NCBI GenBank assembly: GCA_017557435.1
Contig: JAFYYR010000003.1
Location: forward strand, 62,001 to 126,000
Direction: 5' to 3'
DNA length: 64,000 nucleotides
From: Pseudobutyrivibrio sp.
Lineage (GTDB): Bacteria; Bacillota; Clostridia; Lachnospirales; Lachnospiraceae
Part shown: positions 19,785 through 26,861 of the stretch, piece after piece
How the letters are laid out: the number at the start of each line of letters is the position of its first letter
Numbering within the stretch: position 1 is the stretch's first letter
Made by a program: the position numbers and the translations under genes
The notes under the pieces: generated by a model
What the model saw: the letters and a program-made list of their open reading frames with translations, nothing else
What the model was told of the DNA's origin: nothing
Databases searched by the model: none

Positions 19785-20342
19785 TTATTTATCATCAAGC
19801 TTAAAAGCTGGTGAATCAGGTGTCTGAACTGCAACTGCTCCTGGCTTTGGTCCTACCTGACCTACCTGGAAATCATATACGCTGTAGATTGTAGCCTGCT
19901 TAGCCCAAGCATCATTTAAAGTAGGAACTACTCTCCATGACTGCTCCTTAAGGTGTGTAGCATAGTACATGTAGTAAGCAATGATATCATCACCAAACTG
20001 TGGCTGAAGATCTGTATTTCTAGATGCATATACATCTACGTTAAATGCTGCACTAGGCTGTCTCTCTTCCCAAATACCGCAGTTGATAAAGTGAGCAAAC
20101 AAGATATCATCAATTGCTGGTGTATAGTAGTCATATCCATAGAAATAAACTACATCCATGTATACTGTGCCATAGTATTTAGCATCAAATACAGTCTTGA
20201 TTGTAGCAATCTCATCTGCTGTAAGCTGTCTCTTGTAAGCATCTCCTCTGTTTGCTGCTGATACACTAACAGTGAATACTGAAAATGCCATAAACATAGC
20301 AAGTGCAAGGGAAACTATTTTTGTGAATTTAAACTTCTTCAT
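19785..20342 (-). CDS. Small secreted protein of unknown function
   Basis: 185 residues from the ATG at 20342, which has GAGGTGG about 5 bases upstream; an in-frame TTG 15 bases earlier lies inside that site and is rejected. A classical signal peptide is visible: a KKFKF start, a hydrophobic core, and a VSAANR cleavage region near residue 28. The mature part holds a tyrosine-rich repeat-like domain (FDAKYYGTVYMD, then FNVDVYASRN and FGDDIIAYYMYYA), recalling the short domain repeated in many Lachnospiraceae secreted wall proteins. It has no anchor motif. It probably has its own promoter (20414-20442). Function is unknown; a wall-associated or glycan-binding role is a guess. Confidence 0.7.
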   Translation of the reverse strand: MKKFKFTKIVSLALAMFMAFSVFTVSVSAANRGDAYKRQLTADEIATIKTVFDAKYYGTVYMDVVYFYGYDYYTPAIDDILFAHFINCGIWEERQPSAAFNVDVYASRNTDLQPQFGDDIIAYYMYYATHLKEQSWRVVPTLNDAWAKQATIYSVYDFQVGQVGPKPGAVAVQTPDSPAFKLDDK

Positions 20343-20413
20343 ATTTCCACCTCTCAATTATTTAATCTTACTAATACCTCTATTTTTGTTTCTGAGTATT
20401 ATCCTCTATTATG

Positions 20414-20442
20414 AGTCTAGTCCATAAAATTAATTAAATCAA
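20414..20442 (-). promoter_or_regulatory. Possible promoter for the small secreted protein gene
   Basis: On the minus strand TTGATT (20437-20442) and TAGACT (20414-20419) are spaced 17 bases apart, with the -10 box about 72 bases upstream of the ATG at 20342. The -10 box matches only four of six consensus positions. A weak hairpin (arms GTATTT/AAATAC, 20446-20462) lies just upstream, next to the kdsD-like stop, so the gene may be partly insulated from the operon upstream. Confidence 0.4.
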
Positions 20443-20467
20443 GTAGTATTTCTGAAAAATACGTGAA

Positions 20468-21436
20468 CTACACTATACCTGCTCCAAGAATTGCCTGCAT
20501 TCTGATAGTTCCAACTACCTTGCCTTCTTCCATAACAGGAAGACATGCAATATTTTTCTCTTTCATAATTGAAAGGGCCTCGTATGCAAGCTTACCACTT
20601 TCAATTGTCTTTGGATTAGCTGTCATAGCCTCTTTTGCAGACATCTCATATACGTTAGCCTCATTTTTAAGCATTCTTCTAAGGTCGCCTTCTGTAATTA
20701 CACCCTTAAGATCTCCCTTCTCATCAACTAAGGATACAAGGCCAAGTCCCTTATCACTCAGCTCAATAATAGCCTCTTTAAGAGATACATCCACTGAAAT
20801 AACTGCATTGCTATCACCAGAATCCATAAGGTCGTTCACTCTATAGATAAGCTTCTTGCCTAAAGCTCCAGCTGGATGGAACTTACCAAAGTCTGCATCC
20901 TTAAATCCATATACACCGCTGGCAACTACTGCAAGGGCATCGCCATAGCAAAGCGCTACTGTAGTGCTAGATGTAGGAGCAAGACCAAGATAACATGCCT
21001 CCTCAAAATCAGGAAGAATCTGTAAAATATCAGATGCTTCAGCAAGTGTAGAATTAGCATTGCCTGTAATACCAATAAGCTTTGCACCAATTAACTTAAT
21101 GGTAGGAAGGATTTTTACTATCTCATCACTTTCTCCACTAAATGAGATAGCGATTACCACATCATCCTTAGCAACCATTCCTAAATCTCCATGCATAGCC
21201 TCTGCTGGATGTAAGAAGAATGAAGGTGTACCAAGGCTTGAGAATGTTGCAGCCAGCTTCTCACCGATGTGACCTGGCTTACCCATTCCTGTGATTATTA
21301 CCTTACCGGTGCAGCTGATTACAGCCTTAAGAATCTCCTCAAACTCGCCATCAAGGGCATCCCTTGTTTTTTCAAGGGCTGCTATCTCTATATCAAATAC
21401 TCTTTTTGCTTCTTTGATAACATCAATTCTTTCCAT
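20468..21436 (-). CDS. kdsD: KdsD/KpsF/GutQ-type arabinose-5-phosphate isomerase
   Basis: 322 residues: a SIS sugar-isomerase domain (about 1-200) and a CBS pair (about 205-322), the standard KdsD/KpsF layout at the normal length. Diagnostic blocks are readable: GMGKPGHIG, the FFLHPAEAMHGDLGM stretch, FSGESDE, LAPTSSTT and FHPAGALGKKL. The family interconverts D-ribulose-5-phosphate and D-arabinose-5-phosphate, the precursor of Kdo. Kdo genes are normal in Gram-negatives but surprising here. It ends a three-gene unit with an aldolase (gap 48 bases) and a CMP-sugar transferase. No kdsA or kdsC homologue is in the window. ATG at 21436 with AAGGAAAG. The family call is firm; the pathway role is inferred. 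Confidence 0.88.
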   Translation of the reverse strand: MERIDVIKEAKRVFDIEIAALEKTRDALDGEFEEILKAVISCTGKVIITGMGKPGHIGEKLAATFSSLGTPSFFLHPAEAMHGDLGMVAKDDVVIAISFSGESDEIVKILPTIKLIGAKLIGITGNANSTLAEASDILQILPDFEEACYLGLAPTSSTTVALCYGDALAVVASGVYGFKDADFGKFHPAGALGKKLIYRVNDLMDSGDSNAVISVDVSLKEAIIELSDKGLGLVSLVDEKGDLKGVITEGDLRRMLKNEANVYEMSAKEAMTANPKTIESGKLAYEALSIMKEKNIACLPVMEEGKVVGTIRMQAILGAGIV

Positions 21437-21484
21437 CTACTTATATCTTTCCTTTTTAAAATGAAATATCTGTAAATAATAAGT

Positions 21485-22495
21485 CTATTTATTCTTTTTG
21501 TATTCCTGATATAGATTCTCTATATATTCCTCATTATAGTATTCAGCCTCGCTGCGCTCTACTCTAGAGAGGATTACATCAATATCTCTCATAGTAAGAT
21601 CTCCCTTGTTCATAAGGAACTCAGGATATGTACGATGTAAATCATAGTATGCACTCATGGCATATGGAAGCTTGAATCCCCATCCATATTTCTCATGAAG
21701 TGGCTGAATATACTCGCTAATCGCATCATATATTGCTGGGATATTATACCCCTGATCAAACTTATAGTTCATATACTCTGCAATCTGCTCAATCTTAAGA
21801 TTTCCTGGATCTCTACCCATTCCGATAAGAGAACCATCAATAACGTATTTACGGTCTGGATATCTCTTTTCAATAGCACGCTGAGCCATTGCAAAAGCAA
21901 GTCCAAGATTCTCATGAAGATGAATACCCATCTGAATATCCTTATCAAGATGCTCATTAACTAGGATAAATCTCTTCTCGAAATCCTCTAATCTCATATT
22001 TCCAAATGTATCAACCATAGAGAAAACTGTAGGATGAACCTCATTTACTCTCTTGATTACATTGATATATTCTTCGTCTGTATATACTGTACAGTTAACA
22101 GGATTCATAGATACCTGATAACCCTTCTTTAAAAGTTCTGTTGCTGTCTCACAAGCCCAGTCTAAAAGATGTCTCTTAAAGATAACTCTCACATACTTAA
22201 TTGTGCCATCACAATCTTCAATATGTCCAAGCAAGTCTGGCTTTTCAACCATTACTGCAATAGTTGACTGTCCCAAATCCTTTGGAAGAATTCTCTTAAC
22301 ATCCTCCATTGAATAGAATCTAGTATAGTCAGTTGAAAGTGGCTTATCCCACATAAAACCTACTTCAATAATATCTACCTTCGCCTCAACTAATTTTTCG
22401 ATTGTACCTGTGATTGTCTTTTCCCCATAATTACCACCAGTAATGTGGCCGCCATCACGAAGTGTACAATCTAATAAACGGTATTGGTTATTCAT
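21485..22495 (-). CDS. DRE-TIM metallolyase family aldolase (HMGL/DmpG-like)
   Basis: 336 residues. The N-terminus reads LLDCTLRDGGH, the signature of the DRE-TIM metal-dependent family (HMG-CoA lyase, isopropylmalate synthase, 4-hydroxy-2-oxovalerate aldolase). HLHENLG near residues 192-198 supplies the metal-binding HxH, and VDTFGNM fits the barrel. Members make or break C-C bonds through a metal-bound enolate, often of pyruvate. Here it lies between a KdsD-like isomerase and a CMP-sugar cytidylyltransferase (gap of 1 base). The attractive inference is that it joins pyruvate or an equivalent to a sugar aldehyde to make a 2-keto-3-deoxy acid, replacing KdsA/NeuB. ATG at 22495 with AAAGG. The substrate is not proven. 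Confidence 0.8.
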   Translation of the reverse strand: MNNQYRLLDCTLRDGGHITGGNYGEKTITGTIEKLVEAKVDIIEVGFMWDKPLSTDYTRFYSMEDVKRILPKDLGQSTIAVMVEKPDLLGHIEDCDGTIKYVRVIFKRHLLDWACETATELLKKGYQVSMNPVNCTVYTDEEYINVIKRVNEVHPTVFSMVDTFGNMRLEDFEKRFILVNEHLDKDIQMGIHLHENLGLAFAMAQRAIEKRYPDRKYVIDGSLIGMGRDPGNLKIEQIAEYMNYKFDQGYNIPAIYDAISEYIQPLHEKYGWGFKLPYAMSAYYDLHRTYPEFLMNKGDLTMRDIDVILSRVERSEAEYYNEEYIENLYQEYKKNK

Positions 22496-22496
22496 T

Positions 22497-23165
22497 TTAA
22501 TTACCTTTCTTTAACTGATTCATATATATAGCATTTGCAATCTCGAAGTCCTCAGCGTAATCGATATCTACTGCCTCGATTTCCTCTACTTCGCACATGT
22601 AAGGATTCTCTGAAGTACGAGAATGATTTCTAAGGAATGACTCTCTACTAAATACAAATGTAGAAGTAGTCTCAATATAAAATGGCTCCATATCCTGAGT
22701 TCTAGGAGGATTATACAAATCAAAGTTAAGTGGCTTACCATTTTTCCAGAAGAAAGTCTGCATCTTCTTAGCTGTGAATGCTGACTCATACTCGCCACTC
22801 TTAACATGGTCTACACAGTCCTTGATATGCTCGACTGTTACAAGAGGTGTAGTAACATGCTCAAGGAGATATACATCAGCCTCGATTGTCTTTACAAACT
22901 CCTCATAAATAAGACGTCCCTTTGTTGTCTTCTCATCTAAGAACTTTGGACGCTGAAGGAACTGAACACCCTCAGGAAGATAAGGAATAATAGCCTCATC
23001 TGAGCAATATACGTAAATCTCATCTACTGTCTTGTCTTCCTTAAGCTGAACAAGCTTCTTAAGAACTACATTAATAAGTGGAGTACCGTCTCCAAATTCC
23101 TTGATATTTTTGCCTGGAAGTCTCTCATTATTCAACTTAATAGGAACAAAAGCTACTGTCTTCAT
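22497..23165 (-). CDS. CMP-sugar cytidylyltransferase (NeuA/KdsB superfamily)
   Basis: 222 residues. The nucleotide-binding start reads VPIKLNNERLPGKNIK, a variant of the NeuA ARxGSKxxPxKN loop, and YCSDEA and EEIEAVDIDYAEDF fit the NeuA family C-terminal half. The family makes CMP-activated acidic sugars from CTP. It differs clearly from the second, canonical cytidylyltransferase at 40401-41099, so the locus probably activates two different acids. It begins the isomerase/aldolase unit and overlaps neither neighbour. ATG at 23165 with AGGAGATG; the 196 bases upstream hold palindrome 23194-23278. The likely product is a CMP-ulosonic acid made by the two following genes. Confidence 0.78.
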   Translation of the reverse strand: MKTVAFVPIKLNNERLPGKNIKEFGDGTPLINVVLKKLVQLKEDKTVDEIYVYCSDEAIIPYLPEGVQFLQRPKFLDEKTTKGRLIYEEFVKTIEADVYLLEHVTTPLVTVEHIKDCVDHVKSGEYESAFTAKKMQTFFWKNGKPLNFDLYNPPRTQDMEPFYIETTSTFVFSRESFLRNHSRTSENPYMCEVEEIEAVDIDYAEDFEIANAIYMNQLKKGN

Positions 23166-23193
23166 TTTATTTCATCTCCTAGGTTATTTTCTC

Positions 23194-23278
23194 GCTAGTT
23201 ACGGCAACAAGCCTTAGATACTCTTTGTCGCACTATCACGTGCTTACAAAGAGCACTAAGAGCTTGACGCCTACTAGC
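23194..23278. repeat. Class I intergenic palindrome, copy A
   Basis: Nested inverted arms pair along the whole 85 bases: GCTAGT/ACTAGC outside, AAGC/GCTT, TTAG/CTAA and CTCTTTGT/ACAAAGAG inside, with a 17-base loop. On the plus strand a single C faces GA and ATA faces CA as internal loops, exactly as in the copies at 44993 and 48280 although the helices differ in sequence. It lies between the GT-B gene and the cytidylyltransferase. Confidence 0.8.
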
Positions 23279-23344
23279 TATTTATACACTATGAATAAAT
23301 ACTAGCTTGTGAACTACTGGCTATTTATAGTTTATGAATAAATA
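23271..23344. repeat. Two imperfect 31-base direct repeats
   Basis: The units 23271-23301 and 23314-23344 match at 27 of 31 positions with a period of 43 bases. Each runs from CTACT to GAATAAATA. They are A/T-rich, contain no ORF, and lie just beside palindrome copy A, upstream of the cytidylyltransferase gene. The first unit overlaps the outer arm of that palindrome. Confidence 0.7.
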
Positions 23345-23361
23345 ATATTTTGACTCTACGG

Positions 23362-24780
23362 TTATTGGGAAGACAAAATACCATCTATAAAATTGCAAAT
23401 ATTTGTCATGGCGTTCGGTTCGAACATGCCATCTGGCTCTACAACACCTGCTGCATCTCTTTTGATTAAATCAACTACCTGCTCAGCATTATCTACAAGC
23501 GGAACATTTTTTTCTTTTATAAAATACTCCATATTAACAGCTGTGTCACCAAAATTTAAGAGAATTGTCTTACATCCAAATCCAATTCCCTCCCAGACTG
23601 AGGCTGTACGGGCACTGACAACAATAGAACTTTCAGCTAAATATCTAAATATATGCTCACCATTATTAGCAATCACCTCTAGCTTGTCTGTAGCTGTCCA
23701 TGGGTATCGCTTTTTATATGTAGCAAATTCAAATGGATGAAGCTTGTAGATTACTCTATATTCATCGCCAATTTCATCAGCCACCTGAGCTGCCACTTTA
23801 CTAATATCCTCGCCCTCATGAAGAGTAGAGATAAAGCATATTGTCTTATCCTGTCTAGGGTAAAGCTTCTTGTAGTGCTCACGCTGTCTTTCGAAAAATG
23901 GAAATCCCACAGTTATCATCTTAACTGACTCTGGAAGATGAACAATCGGAAGCTGTGTCTTGCTGTATATCAACTCATAATCTGGTAATTCTGGCAAGCT
24001 ATCCTCTGGATTATATTGCATTGGAGTATGAGTTGGGAAAGCAAATCCATGACTGTACTCGGCTGTTGGGATACCTCTCTCATGTCCTAATAAACTCATA
24101 GCATAGCTTTCCATTGTATAGTAACAAATCTCAATAATGAGTTTTGGCTTAGCCTTATCTAATATCTTGCCACAGTATTTTTTTGTAATATCTACATAGT
24201 AGATTCTATCTACTATTTCAGGAATAAGCTTTTCTTTTAAATCTGGACCAAATTCTTCCGCAGCCTTATCAAGCAATGGCCCAATTAGTTCTGTAACAAG
24301 CTGCGTTCTTCTCTGTCTTTTTTTCGTATTAAACTTTCTAGAAAGCTTAACAGCTATATTGGTCTTGAACGCCACCCTGTCAGTAAAATAGACATTGTCC
24401 ATTCCGTTTGGCTGGCAATGTCCATGATTCTCAGGATGCTCTAGAATGACACTATTGTATTTTTTTGCCACCTCATCACAATAGATGTCTTCGAAATATC
24501 CTGTGTCTACATTTTTAGTTCGCCTTCCATTTCCAATAAAAAGCACATCAACATTGCGATATCTAAATGGCTTAAGTGCATTAAGAGCCATGGTAAAAAG
24601 TTCTTTTTTAGTGTAGGATTCCTCTCCACCAGGCCCCTCTGTTTTATAGATTGCCTTCTTGATTGCATTGTGTATCTCATAACGGTAGAGTGCCCAGACA
24701 TGTAGACCTTCTATTTCTATTTTGTTGCACTGGTACTTTCTCTCAAACGCGAGAAAGTTCTCAATTGTAGGTTCCATCAT
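23362..24780 (-). CDS. GT-B-fold transferase resembling CDP-glycerol/capsular acid-sugar transferases
   Basis: 472 residues from ATG-ATG at 24780, with AAGGAA upstream; the longer frame to 24876 would run inside the preceding gene. The N-terminal half has LFIGNGRRTKN and EHPENHGH; the C-terminal half has FISTLHEGED, YKLHPFE (about 375-381), a SARTASVWEG stretch and LNFGD. The 'K-hydrophobic-HP-x-E' block followed by a small-residue acceptor loop recalls CDP-glycerol glycerophosphotransferases, polysialyltransferases and related capsule enzymes. It is cytoplasmic, with no membrane segment. It lies immediately upstream of the CMP-ulosonate trio after a 196-base gap, so it may be the transferase for that sugar. 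That link is inference. Confidence 0.6.
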   Translation of the reverse strand: MMEPTIENFLAFERKYQCNKIEIEGLHVWALYRYEIHNAIKKAIYKTEGPGGEESYTKKELFTMALNALKPFRYRNVDVLFIGNGRRTKNVDTGYFEDIYCDEVAKKYNSVILEHPENHGHCQPNGMDNVYFTDRVAFKTNIAVKLSRKFNTKKRQRRTQLVTELIGPLLDKAAEEFGPDLKEKLIPEIVDRIYYVDITKKYCGKILDKAKPKLIIEICYYTMESYAMSLLGHERGIPTAEYSHGFAFPTHTPMQYNPEDSLPELPDYELIYSKTQLPIVHLPESVKMITVGFPFFERQREHYKKLYPRQDKTICFISTLHEGEDISKVAAQVADEIGDEYRVIYKLHPFEFATYKKRYPWTATDKLEVIANNGEHIFRYLAESSIVVSARTASVWEGIGFGCKTILLNFGDTAVNMEYFIKEKNVPLVDNAEQVVDLIKRDAAGVVEPDGMFEPNAMTNICNFIDGILSSQ

Positions 24781-24784
24781 AATA

Positions 24785-25753
24785 CTAGGATTCCTTCTTT
24801 TCGTCCTCTTTATAAGTTCTCTCAGAAATAATATATCGAGGTCTCTGCTTAGTCTCCATGTATGTCTTACCAACATACTCGCCGATTACACCAAGCGAAA
24901 TAAGCTGGATACCACCAAGGAAACAGATGGCAACCATCATACTAGACCAACCTGTCTCAGTATTTCCAAGGAAATGCTGAACTATTGAATATACTAAAAG
25001 AACCAAGCTTATAAATGCTACAAAGATACCAAATCCAGTAATCATACGGATAGGCTTAACGCTAAGAGATGTAATACCATCAAAAGCAAGAGAAAGCATC
25101 TTTGAAAGTGGATAATGACTCTCGCCAGCGATGCGCTCATTTCTCGCATAATATACGCTTGTGCTCTTGAATCCTACAAGAGGGAACATTCCTCTAAGGA
25201 AGAGATTAACCTCTTTATAATTAGCAAACTCCTGAAGCACTCTGCTAGAAACAAGTCTATAGTCTGCATGGTTAAATACAACCTCTGCACCCATTTTATT
25301 CAGAAGCTTATAGAAGCTCTCTGCTGTAAATCTCTTAAAGAATGTATCTGTCTGACGGCTATTACGCACGCCATATACTATCTCACAGCCATCCAAATAT
25401 GCATCAACCATCTCATTCATGGCATTGATATCATCCTGACCGTCGCAGTCAATTGAAATAGTAATATCACAGAGCTCCTTGGCCTCCATAAGGCCAGCAA
25501 GCACTGCATTCTGATGACCACGGTTGCGGCTCTGAGTAATACCAATATAATGCTCATCCTGCTTAGCAAGATCCTTGATTATCTCCCATGTCTTATCCTT
25601 GGATCCATCATTTACAAACATAACTCGGCTCTTGTCATCAATCTTATCAAGGCTAACAAGCTCCTTAATCTTAGCCAAAAACTCTGGAGCAGTAATAGGA
25701 AGAACCTCTTCCTCGTTATAACATGGAATAACTATATAAAGTACTGGTTTCAT
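24785..25753 (-). CDS. GtrB/CsbB-type GT2 polyprenyl-phosphate glycosyltransferase
   Basis: 322 residues: a GT2 catalytic domain (about 1-230) and two C-terminal membrane segments (about 235-260, 273-295). Visible motifs are IVIPCYNEEE, the FVNDGSKDKT block, SIDCDGQDD (the DxD-type site) and a NHADYRL loop. The layout matches GtrB, CsbB and ArnC, which load a sugar from a nucleotide donor onto undecaprenyl phosphate. This is the only such enzyme seen, so it is the best candidate donor supplier for the many GT-C proteins of the left block. No GtrA/GtcA flippase was seen. The start is ATG at 25753 with TTGGAGAA; the in-frame TTG 18 bases earlier is part of that site. Confidence 0.85.
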   Translation of the reverse strand: MKPVLYIVIPCYNEEEVLPITAPEFLAKIKELVSLDKIDDKSRVMFVNDGSKDKTWEIIKDLAKQDEHYIGITQSRNRGHQNAVLAGLMEAKELCDITISIDCDGQDDINAMNEMVDAYLDGCEIVYGVRNSRQTDTFFKRFTAESFYKLLNKMGAEVVFNHADYRLVSSRVLQEFANYKEVNLFLRGMFPLVGFKSTSVYYARNERIAGESHYPLSKMLSLAFDGITSLSVKPIRMITGFGIFVAFISLVLLVYSIVQHFLGNTETGWSSMMVAICFLGGIQLISLGVIGEYVGKTYMETKQRPRYIISERTYKEDEKKES

Positions 25754-25786
25754 AAATTCTCCAATCTCCAATCCGCCGGTTACGGC

Positions 25787-26839
25787 TTAGTTAAAAACTT
25801 TCTCGATAAAAGCATGAATAGAATAACTCTTGCGAATCTCTTCATTCTCCTGATATGGCTTTTCAAGCCACTCATCACCAGGAAGAGTAAAGGCGCTGTA
25901 ATCTCCTGTCCGCTCAGCCTCATCAGCCTTTGCTGATAAATCAGACATGATTACGTAATCATCCTCGTTATAAAAGTCATATTCATTAATATATGCATTA
26001 TTGGTTACAAGCTTAAGCTTGGCGCCTACAGTCTCAAGAGTACGCATTGTAAGTCCCTGCTGATGCTCCTGTGTTAAATCAAGGATTGCTCTAGTCTCCT
26101 TGCACTGCTGACGCATCTCATCATGGGTATATGGCTTGAAAGTGATAATATCCATATCCAAATTCTTAACAAGCTTTGGATCCTTGATTTTCTTTCCCCA
26201 GTATACCACCGGACTTAGGTACAATTTGAACAATAATTTCTTGTCTGGATTAGCTTTCTTGAATGCTTTTAAATATCTATATCTATATGGGAAGAAAGCA
26301 GATACGCTTACGTAATCATATAGGTATTCATCAGGCTTCTGCCAATCTGCTGCATCAAACTCATCTGTATAGAAAAGTGGAAGCAGTTCATATCCCATAT
26401 CTGTATTTCTAACATCTACCGAGTCAAAATCATATCTCTTATCAAATAAGAGGCCTAGCTTACCCTTGTGTCTTACATACTCCACAGGATCCCATGTATA
26501 GTAAATCGTCTTAGCACCATTTTTAAGAGCTCTTTCCTTGATGGTGATAATAGTCTCATCAGAAAGGACATTACCTCTAATTACAAGAAAATAGTCATAG
26601 CCCTCTGCTGGCTTTTCTGCAATTATTTGATTTGTCAGCTGCCTGTTAAACTTTCCAAAAACATCCTTTTTATGGAAAATGCTCTCCATATTTTTAAGGA
26701 TTAAAAACTTTGTCTTTTTAGGTTCCTCATCATAGAATTTTACATAAGCTCCACGTGATTCCAGCTCATCTTTAAGATTAGTCTGGAAAGAGTAAAACTC
26801 GGGCATGATAATTAATATGTTTTTATCTTTTAAATCCAT
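25787..26839 (-). CDS. GT-B glycosyltransferase-like protein (CgeB/Eps-type)
   Basis: 350 residues, soluble. The N-terminus reads ILIIMPEFYSFQ with a YYTWDPVEY stretch near 110-118, and the C-terminal half has LDLTQEHQQGLTMRTLETVG followed by NNAYINEYDF. This matches the soluble GT-B proteins of CgeB/Eps clusters, where the 'E-T-hydrophobic-G-x-K' region binds the nucleotide sugar. Two adjacent ATGs occur (26842, 26839); the second is preferred because GAGG then lies 5 bases upstream. It is 33 bases upstream of the GT2 start, in the same transcript. Donor and acceptor are not deducible. Confidence 0.6.
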   Translation of the reverse strand: MDLKDKNILIIMPEFYSFQTNLKDELESRGAYVKFYDEEPKKTKFLILKNMESIFHKKDVFGKFNRQLTNQIIAEKPAEGYDYFLVIRGNVLSDETIITIKERALKNGAKTIYYTWDPVEYVRHKGKLGLLFDKRYDFDSVDVRNTDMGYELLPLFYTDEFDAADWQKPDEYLYDYVSVSAFFPYRYRYLKAFKKANPDKKLLFKLYLSPVVYWGKKIKDPKLVKNLDMDIITFKPYTHDEMRQQCKETRAILDLTQEHQQGLTMRTLETVGAKLKLVTNNAYINEYDFYNEDDYVIMSDLSAKADEAERTGDYSAFTLPGDEWLEKPYQENEEIRKSYSIHAFIEKVFN

Positions 26840-26861
26840 CATTACCTCATCAGATAGCTAA

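Noticed and set aside
20463-20846. Plus-strand ORF of 127 codons opposite the kdsD-like gene
   Set aside because: It is the mirror of the CBS region of the isomerase, with low-complexity Ser/Leu composition and no family match.
20468-23165. Gram-negative contamination or an LPS Kdo operon
   Set aside because: kdsA, kdsC, waaA and lpx genes are absent, and base composition and ribosome sites match the rest of the Gram-positive locus.
24781-24876. N-terminal extension of the GT-B protein into the preceding gene
   Set aside because: It overlaps the GT2 coding region out of frame. The ATG-ATG at 24780 has its own ribosome site.
25514-25936. Plus-strand ORF of 140 codons opposite two glycosyltransferase genes
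   Set aside because: It crosses the boundary of two real genes on the other strand and has no ribosome site. It is a shadow.
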